The notes: generated by a model not told the origin, from the letters alone. Positions 18,001-25,451 are shown, counted from the first letter of the stretch. The stretch: 64,000 bases of DNA from an uncultured Clostridia bacterium (GCA_934749845.1 CAKVHQ010000004.1:1-64000), one strand, 5' to 3'. Program-made: numbers and translations.

Positions 18001-18400
18001 TAAATTAGAAAATGGCTTGCTAAAACCTGCCGATTTAGAGTTGGTTGACCTAAATAGAATTGAAAAAGCAGTGGAAAATATAAATAAAATTATTGGCGAG
18101 CAAGATGTAATTTTAAAAGAAAAACCTTTTATGACATATATGCCTCTGGATTATGCCGTAAAAAATGGTAGCGATGAAAAAGTTTTGGTGCAAGGTGTGG
18201 TGGATTTAATGATTATCAAGCCTAGTGAAATTGTGCTTATAGACTATAAAACCTCAAGGCTTAAAACTCATCAGGCGTTTAAAGATAGGTATTCGCTTCA
18301 ATTAGAGTTATATAAGCAAGCAATAGAAAAATTTTATAAAAAACCGGTGACAAAAAAATATATTTATTCTTTTTATCTTAATGAACTTATAATTGTTTGA
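14984..18400 (+). CDS. addA: ATP-dependent helicase/nuclease subunit AddA
   Basis: A 1138-residue UvrD-type 3'-5' helicase with a C-terminal RecB-like nuclease. Motifs in order: Walker A SASAGSGKTKVL (about residue 25), IDEYQDTNEIQ (about 377), NLNANFRSD, VGTIHSSKGLEYPVVFL (about 758), LYVALTRAKSYLFV (about 833), and nuclease LIDYKTSRLK (about 1085). All are intact. SD AAGGAGG lies inside the end of addB, so the pair is coupled. The TGA stop overlaps the -35 of the next promoter. In AddAB the AddA motor supplies ATPase activity, which fits the lost Walker A in this AddB. Confidence 0.96.
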   Translation: MENKIKFSPEQLSAIKSEQTRLLVSASAGSGKTKVLVERIADIVSTKKANISQMLVVTFTNLASLEMKSRLKKTLENLAKTDEYYYEQLNLLNTANISTLHKFCQNVIREFFYEVQVDPNFAVLDESEATFLKQKALEQVISDYAKSSDVEFEKIYQIFFENRNDDALKQNILSIYSFLSSKDDEYFERMIDTSYNGDIEKNTVINYIKNELDEMLDFYINHFNECLVSAKQINSENVAEIISSHISILKAIKNCDFYDVQSTIQATKFSTKKIKEATVEEQMLLDDISATIDEVKKQLTKISPCFVSSKSILETELDANKKVLEKFYEIVKNFGYAYSNLKLQKNSLDFDDLEHFCLKILKNSKIKEQLQNRFKYIFIDEYQDTNEIQESIIGQLTNNNFVFMVGDVKQSIYMFRQCNPQIFVNKMELLKSQNKDNVINLNANFRSDKDILNFSNLVFENIMRKDTACLDYKADSKFIFGETVEKQQTNISSVNLCLIQKQAKKESEQSPKNVYSILDDKLSKDEDLAIQKEAKLIFEKIVELKNTQLKENGKIRDIEFSDMAVLVRTREAIKQISQVLTMLGVPVNAEYNTNLFEEKEIKVLIDYLKILNNYYDDIALSGVLKSPIMELTDIDLVMIRQAYLDVPFYEAVKCYAEEQSDELSKKLKKLFSDLKHFASLLLYRTPSELIVDIIGFYNLEQYYSKHSNFLQILTNYDLFVNEIKNIGSDNLSQLISYIDSFANSTQDVNIKTSANSVYVGTIHSSKGLEYPVVFLADTAKKFSTISLKEKLVKNGEFGFAISNYDVAKRQKREGVIKNIIKRRISQQEKQEEMRMLYVALTRAKSYLFVIGSCELSALKPITQTFQIKQSNSYLDYITGSLEPYTLNNLQQENTSQICHYNNLDFKIETYSPNFDDNLISLKNNQAFEPKLDNEYLSKTFETNNFAFKNTVTAILEQQEDYNITDFKIKNSGVHNDEDFLLIGTNYHKIMETIDFSAQSVKSEISTKLENGLLKPADLELVDLNRIEKAVENINKIIGEQDVILKEKPFMTYMPLDYAVKNGSDEKVLVQGVVDLMIIKPSEIVLIDYKTSRLKTHQAFKDRYSLQLELYKQAIEKFYKKPVTKKYIYSFYLNELIIV

Positions 18401-18426
18401 CAAATGCAAAACATAAATATTATAAT
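18397..18426 (+). promoter_or_regulatory. Promoter for the 901-residue membrane protein
   Basis: TTGACA (18397-18402), 18-base spacer, TATAAT (18421-18426). The predicted leader (about 18433-18479) can form either GTTATT/AATAAC (18435-18440 with 18454-18459) or GAATGTT/AACATTC (18443-18449 with 18457-18463); the two stems share bases and stand just before SD AAGGAG. Confidence 0.7.
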
Positions 18427-18479
18427 TTTATATCGTTATTGAGAATGTTTCTTAATAACATTCGCAAGGAGTAAAAACT

Positions 18480-21185
18480 ATGGTAGAAATTTTTAACGCG
18501 ATTGTAAATTTTTTTAGAAATGTAGGCAGTCGTTTGGGCGTTGATTTAATTGCAATAATTGCTTTTAGTGTAACAGCACTAATTTTGGCTATTGCGTTGA
18601 TTGTTTCGTATTTTTCGATTGAAGCAGTCACAAACAGAAAGGTTAAGCAAATAAACAGATACTTGCTTAATAATCCTTTTGTTACGGACGAAAATATAGT
18701 TGAATTTAACCGCATTATGAAAACTAGAATTCCTCGTTCTATGCGTTATCAATGGCAAAAGTTCATGGTAAACAGAAAGGACAAACCAAGCACTTATTTA
18801 AGTGAAGATAACTGTATCACAAAACCATTTAGAAACAGTATGTTTGTTCAAATGTTAAAGCAAGTTAAATATATTGTTGCAGTAGTTGCAATTTTTGCTT
18901 TTGCATTTATTTTGGGTGCTATTCCAACAGCAACAACAAGCCTTGTTGAAATTTTGCTTAGAGCAGGAATTGTTCCAATGTGTATGGCGATTGTAACATT
19001 CGTATTTTTAAGTTTGATGAGTGCAAAAAGAAATGCTTTGTTAAATGAAGTAACATACAACTTTGACGAAATGCAACATTCGTTAGACCGCGCAGTTACA
19101 ACTTTCCCACCATTTGTTGATTATGAAATTTTGTTCACAAGAAAAGAAATTGTTGCAGGAATTCCAGTTCTTCAAGAATATTTGCAACAACGAGCAGAAT
19201 ACGAACAAGAAGAACTTGAAAGAGCAAGATTGTCGCAAGTTGAGCATGAAAAATATGATTTCTCTAAACTTGGCATTAAGGGCAATTTAATTATGGATAG
19301 AGCCATGAAAGAATGTGAATTCTATCTTGGCAACAGAAAAATTCTTCTTGCTGATATCGACTCAATTCAAAATCAAAAAGACTTAATAACCAGCAGTTAT
19401 GAAGATAAAAACCGTGGCAACCAAAGAAAGTTGCGTGACATTAAAGAAACCATAGAAAGACTTAAAGAAAAACTTAACACAACCACAAATAAAATTGTTG
19501 GTAATGATATTATTAGACAACAAGCCGATGAAGTTAAAAAACAACAACTTGTTGAAAAGGAAATGGAAGAAGATAGCAATCACTACAATCAAGATATTCA
19601 AAAACTTGATGACCAAATTGCTAGAAAGCGTAAGGAAATTGAAGATAACAGAAAACTTGTTGAATCAACTTTAATTAACGATTTCAAAGATTACTCGGAC
19701 AAAATTTACGAAGAACTTAAAAAGATTGCAGATAGTCATGTTCTTGAAGAAATTCAAAAGTTAAGAGATGAAAAAGATAAACTTGAACATGAACTTGAAG
19801 ATAGAGAAAAATATATCATCGAGAAAAATGCTCTTTACGAAGAAAAAGTAAAAGAAAATGATTCTTACAAAGACATCAAACAAGTTGTCGAACAACTTAA
19901 AAAAGATATTATTGTTAAAGACCAAGAAATTTTTGGAGCAAACAAAGAAAACGAGTCCAGAGCAAAAGAAAACAAAATGCTTCGTGCTGAACTTGAAAGA
20001 GTTAAAAAAGACAAATACCATGAAGTTTACAGATACTTTGATATGGACGGCGTTGAATTCTTCTATGATGAAAATGGCGAGCCTTACTACTACAACAACG
20101 AAGGCACATTAACTTACTATCAAGACGCAGAAAAAATTAAACAACTTAAAACATACAGACATAAAGATAGTTCATCTAGTGATAATGGCGATGGTTCGGC
20201 AGTTTTAACCGAAAATAACCAACCAGAAACTAAACCAGAACCACAAGAAGAACAACCACAACAAGAAGAACAAACCGAAGTCGAACAACCAAGCGTAGAA
20301 ACAGAAAATGTTGAGCAAACCGAAACCGAAAACTTGCAATTATCTCCAGAAGAATTGCAAATGCTAGATAGTTTAGAGGTTGAACCTGCGGGTGAAGAAC
20401 AACCTAAGTTAGAAGCAGAAACCGAAGAAGTTGAAAAAGAGCCTGAAGCAGAGCAAACAGTAGAACAACCAGTTCAAGACGAACCTAAACAGGAAGAACC
20501 TGTTGAAACTCAAGAACAACCTGCTGAAAATCAAGAACAACCAAGTGAAGAAGAAACCGCTAAAGAAAACGAAGATGAAACAAAAAACGAACAACCAAAT
20601 GTAATTAGACTTGTTCTTGAAACACCTGATAAACAAGAAAGCAAAGATGAAACGGTTGCAGATAAAAAACAAATAGACGAGCAAGAAAAATCGTTAAACG
20701 AACAAATTGCAGAACAAAACAAGTTTTTAGAGCAACAACATAAAGAGTTGAGAGAAACAATCGACCAAGCAGTTAAAGCGATTGAAGCAAACAAACTTGA
20801 AGCAGAGAAAAAGCCAAGAAAAAAATCCACAAAAAGTAAAACAGCAAAAAAACCTTCAACAAAAAAGAAAACTACAACAAAAAAACCTTCAACCAAAAAA
20901 GCAACTGCTAAAAAAGCGGACACTAAAAAACCAACCGCTAAAAAAACTCAACCAAAGGCAAAAAAGGTGGCTACAAAACCGGTAACCGAAAAGAAGCCAA
21001 GAAAACCAAAATCAAAAAATAGTTTTGTGTTTAATGTTAAAAAAGCACCAAAAGGTTTAGAGATTGAAGGATTTGATTTGTCTGGATTTAACGCACTTTT
21101 AAACGAAGCCGTAAAACAAGACGACCAAGCAAACAAAAATGCACAAAATAAAGACCAAGACAATCAATCAAATGGCGAAAAATAA
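18480..21185 (+). CDS. Large membrane-anchored coiled-coil protein with histone-H1-like tail
   Basis: This 901-residue protein was not recognised as a whole. In order: a membrane helix (about residues 20-45); a second hydrophobic region, probably two helices (about 125-178); a long charged coiled coil (about 230-510); a short aromatic segment with YFYDENG/YYYNNEG/YYQD repeats (about 515-555); an acidic Gln/Glu/Pro-rich linker (about 580-720); a short helix; a Lys/Ala/Thr/Pro tail with KKPSTKK, ATAKKA and KKPTAKK repeats like histone H1 (about 777-845); and a C-terminal cap. Such a tail often binds nucleic acid or acidic polymers. A membrane-nucleoid tether is one guess, unproven. Confidence 0.7.
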   Translation: MVEIFNAIVNFFRNVGSRLGVDLIAIIAFSVTALILAIALIVSYFSIEAVTNRKVKQINRYLLNNPFVTDENIVEFNRIMKTRIPRSMRYQWQKFMVNRKDKPSTYLSEDNCITKPFRNSMFVQMLKQVKYIVAVVAIFAFAFILGAIPTATTSLVEILLRAGIVPMCMAIVTFVFLSLMSAKRNALLNEVTYNFDEMQHSLDRAVTTFPPFVDYEILFTRKEIVAGIPVLQEYLQQRAEYEQEELERARLSQVEHEKYDFSKLGIKGNLIMDRAMKECEFYLGNRKILLADIDSIQNQKDLITSSYEDKNRGNQRKLRDIKETIERLKEKLNTTTNKIVGNDIIRQQADEVKKQQLVEKEMEEDSNHYNQDIQKLDDQIARKRKEIEDNRKLVESTLINDFKDYSDKIYEELKKIADSHVLEEIQKLRDEKDKLEHELEDREKYIIEKNALYEEKVKENDSYKDIKQVVEQLKKDIIVKDQEIFGANKENESRAKENKMLRAELERVKKDKYHEVYRYFDMDGVEFFYDENGEPYYYNNEGTLTYYQDAEKIKQLKTYRHKDSSSSDNGDGSAVLTENNQPETKPEPQEEQPQQEEQTEVEQPSVETENVEQTETENLQLSPEELQMLDSLEVEPAGEEQPKLEAETEEVEKEPEAEQTVEQPVQDEPKQEEPVETQEQPAENQEQPSEEETAKENEDETKNEQPNVIRLVLETPDKQESKDETVADKKQIDEQEKSLNEQIAEQNKFLEQQHKELRETIDQAVKAIEANKLEAEKKPRKKSTKSKTAKKPSTKKKTTTKKPSTKKATAKKADTKKPTAKKTQPKAKKVATKPVTEKKPRKPKSKNSFVFNVKKAPKGLEIEGFDLSGFNALLNEAVKQDDQANKNAQNKDQDNQSNGEK

Positions 21186-21187
21186 TA

Positions 21188-21213
21188 AAAAAACTCTCGA
21201 AAGAGAGTTTTTT
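21188..21213. terminator. Bidirectional terminator
   Basis: Perfect 11-bp stem with GAAA tetraloop: 21188-21198 (ends AAACTCTC) with 21203-21213 (GAGAGTTT...). A-run on one side and T-run on the other serve the converging genes on both strands. Confidence 0.9.
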
Positions 21214-21216
21214 GTT

Positions 21217-22071
21217 TTATGCCGAATATAGCGAAAGTTCTTTAAGTTTTGAATGAGATTTTGCATTAAGAATTGTTTTTTCTGTAATTCTGGTGTTTTT
21301 CTTAATTATTAGTTCATGATTAAATGAATAGATATTTCTTAAAACTTTTCTGCCAATTAAGAAATTGTTTTTGCTTGTTGTTTTAACAGGCAAACAGTTT
21401 TCTTTAAGTTCAACTTTTTTTCTAGGTTTGATTGGCTCAACTTCTGGTTCGGCGTCTTGCTTTATTAAAACTTGTTCGTTAGGCATTTCTTCTTGACTAA
21501 TTTCCTCGAGTGGTTTTTCTTCAACAAGCGTTTCGTCTTTTTCCAAATTTTCGTCTTTTAAAATTTGAACTTTAATTTTTTTGTTTTGTGGAGAATTTGT
21601 TATCGCTTTGCTTTTGAAATTACATAGTTTAACAAGGTTGTCCTCGTCTTGAATGAACATGGCATCTTTTCCACTAGTAACAACTTGTTTAATTTCAATC
21701 ATATTAGTATTATCAAGTTCAACTTCTTTGATGTTTTGCTTGTCGTCCAAAACAACGTCGGTAACTATACCCAAAAACTTGCCTAGGGTTGTGTAGGCTC
21801 TGTTGTTAATTGGGTTTGAAACTTCACTTTGTATTGCGTTTTTAAGTTCAACACAGGCATTATTTTTTATTACGAGTGCGTTTTCTCCGTAACTATAAAT
21901 ATCGGCAACATTTATAACTTTTTCTTCTTGAAATTCGTTGTCGTCAAACATAACAATGTATTTTAGTTTTTTAAAGTTTTTGTCAAAAATCAAATCTTTA
22001 ACTATTCCTTGCGTTACGCTTTCGTATAAACTTAAAACAGGCTTGCCCAAAAAATCGGTTATTTTTTTCAT
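21217..22071 (-). CDS. Tandem PRC-barrel domain protein
   Basis: A 284-residue cytoplasmic protein with two PRC-barrel-like domains. The first begins FLGKPVLSLYESVTQGIVKD (residues 7-65) and the second RAYTTLGKFLGIVTDVVLDD (about 94-150). An acidic, low-complexity linker (EEKPLEEISQEE) and a conserved-looking basic C-terminal segment (RKVLRNIYSFNHELIIKK) follow. PRC barrels occur in RimM and in photosynthetic reaction centre H, and in many small proteins of unknown role. SD GGAGG lies directly before the ATG. It is transcribed alone and faces the H1-tail protein gene. The exact function is unknown. Confidence 0.75.
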   Translation of the reverse strand: MKKITDFLGKPVLSLYESVTQGIVKDLIFDKNFKKLKYIVMFDDNEFQEEKVINVADIYSYGENALVIKNNACVELKNAIQSEVSNPINNRAYTTLGKFLGIVTDVVLDDKQNIKEVELDNTNMIEIKQVVTSGKDAMFIQDEDNLVKLCNFKSKAITNSPQNKKIKVQILKDENLEKDETLVEEKPLEEISQEEMPNEQVLIKQDAEPEVEPIKPRKKVELKENCLPVKTTSKNNFLIGRKVLRNIYSFNHELIIKKNTRITEKTILNAKSHSKLKELSLYSA

Positions 22072-22158
22072 AATTCCTCCAAAGGTTACTAGTAAAATAT
22101 ATGTTGTCCAACAATTTTTTATTATTATTTTGTAAAATCAAAATTAGAAAAAATTAAG

Positions 22159-22186
22159 TTGTAATTATCTTTTTGTGTGTTATACT
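22159..22186 (+). promoter_or_regulatory. Promoter for the SPFH-zinc ribbon gene
   Basis: TTGTAA (22159-22164), 16-base spacer, TGT plus TATACT (22181-22186); followed by SD GAGGGAG. Confidence 0.55.
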
Positions 22187-22202
22187 ATATTCGAGGGAGT
22201 AA

Positions 22203-23423
22203 ATGAACTTATTTAGTAAAATTAAAAAATTCTTCACAAAGCCTGTTGAAATGCAGGAAAATAAAAAAAATGAAGTTATTGTTCACTCAACGGCAAGTGG
22301 AAAAATTAAAATTGGCAAAGCACTTTCTGTTCCAGAAGGCTTTGTTTGCTTGCTTGTTTGCAAGGAAAAAGTTCTTGATAGGTTCACAAGTGGCGAATAT
22401 AAATTGTCGGTTGAACAAATCCCCGCAGTTTGTCGAGCATTAAAACTTAATGTTCCAAACAAGAAAGGCAAATACAAAAACTCGTTTTTTGCAGATGTAT
22501 ATTATGTGAAACTTGACGAAATCTTTGATAAGGATTTTTCAAGTCAACAAGGCATTTACATTAAAAAAGATAAAAACTTTTTGGGAGCAACAGTTTTTGT
22601 AGAAGGCAAGTATTCATTCGTTTTGCAAGACCCAATATTGTTTTTAGAAGCCTTGTTAAAGGTTTATGGAGTTGTGAAAGGCAGTTTGGCTCAAAGGCAA
22701 CTTTCTCTTTGGGTTGGAGAATTGGTTGATAAAAAAATTGCCAAAAATAAATGCTCAATCGATATGCTCCACGCAAGAGATTCTTCTTGCTTTGATGGAT
22801 TGGCAGAATTTTTAAACAAAGAACTTGCTGATGTTGGAGTTAAGATAACGCAGGTGCAAGTTACTAACACAATTTTGCCAAAAAATGTTTACAAAAAAAC
22901 AAAACTTGTTTATGAAGATGTTGAACAGCCTTCGCAAAACTTAAATATTGAACATGTAGAGCCAGAAAAACTTCAAAGTCAAACATTAAGTTTAGAACAG
23001 TCGCAAAATGAAGAGATAAACTTTAACTTCAATCAAGACATTAAGCAAATTGAAGGCAGTGTTGACGAATTTGAAGTTGAAGAAGGTCAGGCGGACAAGC
23101 AGTTTAATAGTCAAGACCAAACTAAAGACAATAGTCATGGCGGGTCTTTTATGACTGACCTAAACGATATGGAACAGATTGAAGCAAACGCTCAACAAGA
23201 GCCACAAGCGGAAGATGATATTCCCGAGTCAAACGAGAGTTTGGAAGAAATGCAAACAAAAATTGCATACAAAAAATGCAAAAATTGTGGTGCGATAAAT
23301 TCAAAACAAGCAAAAGTATGTTTTGAGTGTAAAACCCCATTTTTAAAGGTTTGCCAAAAGTGTGGCTATCACATCGAAAACGGCGATTTTGTTTGTCCAA
23401 AATGTAAATCTATAGTAATTTAA
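22203..23423 (+). CDS. SPFH-like domain protein with C-terminal double zinc ribbon
   Basis: A 406-residue protein in three parts. Residues about 20-235 look like an SPFH/YdjI-type domain (VPEGFVCLLVCKEKVLDRFTSGEY, then VYYVKLDEI and FVEGKYSFVLQDPILFLEALL). An acidic Gln/Glu-rich linker spans about 236-355. The end is a double zinc ribbon: CKNCGAINSKQAKVCFEC and CQKCGYHIENGDFVCPKC. There is no membrane segment. In relatives this combination acts at the membrane under envelope stress; here the role is inferred from domains only. Fifteen bases separate it from the DUF1858 gene, so the two probably share a transcript. Confidence 0.75.
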   Translation: MNLFSKIKKFFTKPVEMQENKKNEVIVHSTASGKIKIGKALSVPEGFVCLLVCKEKVLDRFTSGEYKLSVEQIPAVCRALKLNVPNKKGKYKNSFFADVYYVKLDEIFDKDFSSQQGIYIKKDKNFLGATVFVEGKYSFVLQDPILFLEALLKVYGVVKGSLAQRQLSLWVGELVDKKIAKNKCSIDMLHARDSSCFDGLAEFLNKELADVGVKITQVQVTNTILPKNVYKKTKLVYEDVEQPSQNLNIEHVEPEKLQSQTLSLEQSQNEEINFNFNQDIKQIEGSVDEFEVEEGQADKQFNSQDQTKDNSHGGSFMTDLNDMEQIEANAQQEPQAEDDIPESNESLEEMQTKIAYKKCKNCGAINSKQAKVCFECKTPFLKVCQKCGYHIENGDFVCPKCKSIVI

Positions 23424-23437
23424 AAAGGAGAAAATAT

Positions 23438-23638
23438 ATGAAAAAGAAAGTTGAAATAACAAAAGAAATGACACTTGGAGAAGTGCTAAACTATAGAGAA
23501 GATGCTGCTCCAATTTTAATGGGTTTTGGAATGCACTGCTTTATGTGCCCAACCGCTCAACATGAAACTTTGGAAGAAGCTGCAATGGTTCATGGTATCG
23601 AACTTGATGTGCTTTTGAAAAAATTAAACGAAAGATAA
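23438..23638 (+). CDS. DUF1858 domain protein
   Basis: A 66-residue protein that fills one DUF1858 domain: TKEMTLGEVLNYREDAAPILMGFGMHCFMCP, with the characteristic CxxC at Cys-Phe-Met-Cys and the C-terminal ETLEEAAMVHGIELDVLLKKLN helix. Related domains occur alone or fused to redox enzymes, and the CxxC is thought to bind metal or form a disulfide. SD AAGGAG. It follows the SPFH-zinc ribbon gene in the same direction and is ended by the terminator at 23643. The function is not established. Confidence 0.9.
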   Translation: MKKKVEITKEMTLGEVLNYREDAAPILMGFGMHCFMCPTAQHETLEEAAMVHGIELDVLLKKLNER

Positions 23639-23642
23639 TAAA

Positions 23643-23666
23643 AAAAAGAGCCAAATGGCTCTTTTT
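23643..23666. terminator. Bidirectional terminator
   Basis: Stem AAAAAGAGCC (23643-23652) / GGCTCTTTTT (23657-23666), loop AAAT, between converging genes. Confidence 0.88.
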
Positions 23667-24426
23667 AATTTTCAAGTTCTAAATTTTCTGTTTCGTTTTC
23701 AAGCGAAAATTTGTTTGAATAGAACACAACTGTTTGTGGGTGGTAAGTTGTGGCTATGGTTTTATCCCCGTAAACATAATCTATCAACTCTTTATCTCTA
23801 GCGGTAAATTCTAGCGTATTTGGGTCAATTACATGATACATTATACTCTTGCCAACTTCGTTTTCGTCATATAAATCTCTTAATCCCAAAGTGTGAAGTA
23901 GTTCGTGCTTAACAACTGTTTTGATTATAGGTTTTGGGTCGTTTTCATCATAGTAGGCATCAACATATTTTTCGTTTAACTCAATGGATATTGGGTATTG
24001 AATTTCTGCTTTTTGCTTGCTGTAATTGTAATGAGTTACACCTAAAGTTCTATTTTCTAGTTCTTTTGATATAGAAATGGATATTCTATTTAAAGGGGTG
24101 TAAGCGTTTTCGTAAACAACATAGTCTAGATTAGGACAAATATCAGTTAAATCATTTATGCCTGCAACAATTTGCTTTTTCGTATCTAAATCAATATTTT
24201 GCATAACAATAGCGATTGGGTCACTGATATCCAATCTTAAAGGTCTGCCATTTTCGGCGTTTCTGTTAAAGTAATCTAAATATTCTCCAAATCTTGCTTT
24301 GTCGCCTCTCGTTACTGTTTCGGATTGCTTCTCAACTAAATGTGCTAAAAGCGGTGGGGCAATAACCAATCCGCCAACAGAAAGCATTAGTGTTATTTGA
24401 AGTTTATAAGTATTTCTCATTTTCAT
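23665..24426 (-). CDS. Membrane-anchored zinc metalloprotease (metzincin-like)
   Basis: This 253-residue protein starts with an N-terminal hydrophobic helix (LQITLMLSVGGLVIAPPLLAHLV) acting as signal-anchor, so the rest should face outside. The active site is HELLHTLGLRD (about residues 174-184), i.e. HExxHxxGxxD, with a Met-turn SIMYH twelve residues later. An Asp as third zinc ligand is the snapalysin-type variant of the metzincins. Start ATG 24426 has SD AGGTGA six bases upstream. An in-frame GTG three codons earlier overlaps that SD and is rejected. The substrate is unknown. Single-gene unit. Confidence 0.8.
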   Translation of the reverse strand: MKMRNTYKLQITLMLSVGGLVIAPPLLAHLVEKQSETVTRGDKARFGEYLDYFNRNAENGRPLRLDISDPIAIVMQNIDLDTKKQIVAGINDLTDICPNLDYVVYENAYTPLNRISISISKELENRTLGVTHYNYSKQKAEIQYPISIELNEKYVDAYYDENDPKPIIKTVVKHELLHTLGLRDLYDENEVGKSIMYHVIDPNTLEFTARDKELIDYVYGDKTIATTYHPQTVVFYSNKFSLENETENLELEN

Positions 24427-24564
24427 TTTTTTCACCTAATAAATAATAGCATTTTAGAACTAAAAAAGTCAATATTATCTTATTTTTTATTATCTTATAT
24501 AAATATATTAAAAGCATAATATCATTAAATATAAATGTTTGCTTTTAACGATAAAAATTGAGTA

Positions 24565-24593
24565 TTGACACTGGCTGTTTTGAATGTTATAAT
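24565..24593 (+). promoter_or_regulatory. Full-consensus promoter
   Basis: TTGACA (24565-24570), 17-base spacer, TATAAT (24588-24593) with extended TGT. The sequence AAAATTGAGTATTGAC leading into the -35 is repeated at the promoter near 57928. Confidence 0.85.
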
Positions 24594-24612
24594 AAGCCAA
24601 AAGGTGATAGAT

Positions 24613-25140
24613 ATGGGAGAAAATCAACAAAATTTATATGCACTTGCAAATAAAATAGTAAGCGACTTGCAAAAGGTGCTAATTGAAATTGAAACTGTAA
24701 GACTTTACTATTTAATTAAAGAAAATGTTAGATTTCAATTTGATGACGAGAAGGGCAGAATAGTTGTTGGAGTAAATAAAACTCAATTAACGCCAAGTGA
24801 ATTTAGAGAGCTTATTGCAAGACTAGCCAGAATAAAAAAGGTTTGCAAAGGCTTTAATAATCTATTGTATGTTTTTCAAAATCAGTTAAGTAAGTCATCT
24901 AGCTATGAAAGAGAAAGTACATTAAAAGAACTTACGAATTCGTTAGACACTTTTATGTCTTACAAAAGAAAAACTATTGTTAATGCATTAAGAACACATG
25001 GCAAATATATTGACGAAAATTTTGATATTGATAGTTTGGAGTCTAATGTGGTTACAACTAAAACCAGCTTGCTTATCTTAAGAGATATTCAAAATTATTA
25101 TCACAAACAACTTGAAAACATCGACACTAACTTGTTTTAA
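24613..25140 (+). CDS. Helical cytoplasmic protein, unknown function
   Basis: This 175-residue protein was not recognised. It is predicted almost wholly alpha-helical (heptad-like runs such as LANKIVSDLQKVLIEIETVRLYYLI), with one short beta hairpin (RFQFDDEKGRIVVGVNK). It has no signal peptide or metal motif. Start ATG 24613 follows SD AAGGTGA; an upstream in-frame TTG is the -35 box of its own perfect-consensus promoter. The very strong promoter suggests an abundant protein. It precedes the S10 leader but is separated from it by a terminator, so it is not part of that operon. Confidence 0.65.
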   Translation: MGENQQNLYALANKIVSDLQKVLIEIETVRLYYLIKENVRFQFDDEKGRIVVGVNKTQLTPSEFRELIARLARIKKVCKGFNNLLYVFQNQLSKSSSYERESTLKELTNSLDTFMSYKRKTIVNALRTHGKYIDENFDIDSLESNVVTTKTSLLILRDIQNYYHKQLENIDTNLF

Positions 25141-25167
25141 ATCCTTATTTTTTTAAGGATTTTTTTG
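25139..25167 (+). terminator. Terminator before the S10 promoter
   Basis: Stem ATCCTTA (25141-25147) / TAAGGAT (25154-25160), extended by two A-T pairs, then six T residues. It overlaps the stop codon of the preceding gene. Confidence 0.87.
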
Positions 25168-25212
25168 TTTTATTTTTCCAAAAAAATATTTTAAAAAACT
25201 TTCAAAAATCTA

Positions 25213-25241
25213 TTGACTTAATTGCCTTTATATACTAAAAT
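25213..25241 (+). promoter_or_regulatory. Promoter of the S10-spc operon
   Basis: TTGACT (25213-25218), 17-base spacer, TAAAAT (25236-25241). The predicted start is near 25248, giving a leader of about 200 bases before rpsJ. Confidence 0.75.
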
Positions 25242-25251
25242 AGTGATTGCT

Positions 25252-25392
25252 ATGGACTATGGGTTGACGCTAAAAGTTACTACATGTGCAGTCATTATGG
25301 CATGTGGAGAGAATTTTGGCTGACAAGTTCGACAGCCAGTCGAACGATTAAACAAGACACATTTGTTCCGCTTTTTTTAAGTTCGTAGTCAT
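25252..25392 (+). ncRNA. Structured rpsJ (S10) leader RNA, candidate regulator
   Basis: The leader folds on paper into a closed domain. The closing stem is GACTATG (25255-25261) with CGTAGTC (25384-25390), extended by two pairs past a bulged G. Inside are hairpin CATGTGC/GCATGTG (25283-25289 with 25300-25306) and the perfect hairpin GTTCGAC/GTCGAAC (25327-25333 with 25339-25345, loop AGCCA). The loop of the latter can pair with GGCT at 25318-25321 as a pseudoknot, or GGCTG/CAGCC can replace it. CGAAC (25341-25345) could also pair with GTTCG (25381-25385). A T7 run lies at 25372-25378. S10 leaders are classic autoregulation sites (L4 in enterobacteria); the ligand here is unknown. Confidence 0.65.
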
Positions 25393-25451
25393 GAAACACA
25401 CGGGGCAGTGTAAATATAATTATCTTGTTTAAAAAAAATAATGGAGGAAAA

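Noticed and set aside
20217..20640. Recent tandem DNA repeat in the acidic linker
   Set aside because: Repeats are at the level of amino-acid composition; the DNA units are not identical or of fixed length.
20531..20923. Minus-strand 130-residue reading frame opposite the H1-like tail
   Set aside because: Mirror of low-complexity Lys/Glu codons; no SD or promoter.
24565..24612. N-terminal extension of the 175-residue protein from TTG 24565
   Set aside because: It is the -35 of a perfect promoter; ATG 24613 has SD AAGGTGA.
25425..25451. Longer S10 from TTG 25425
   Set aside because: Lies in the leader; ATG 25452 gives the standard length with SD GGAGG.
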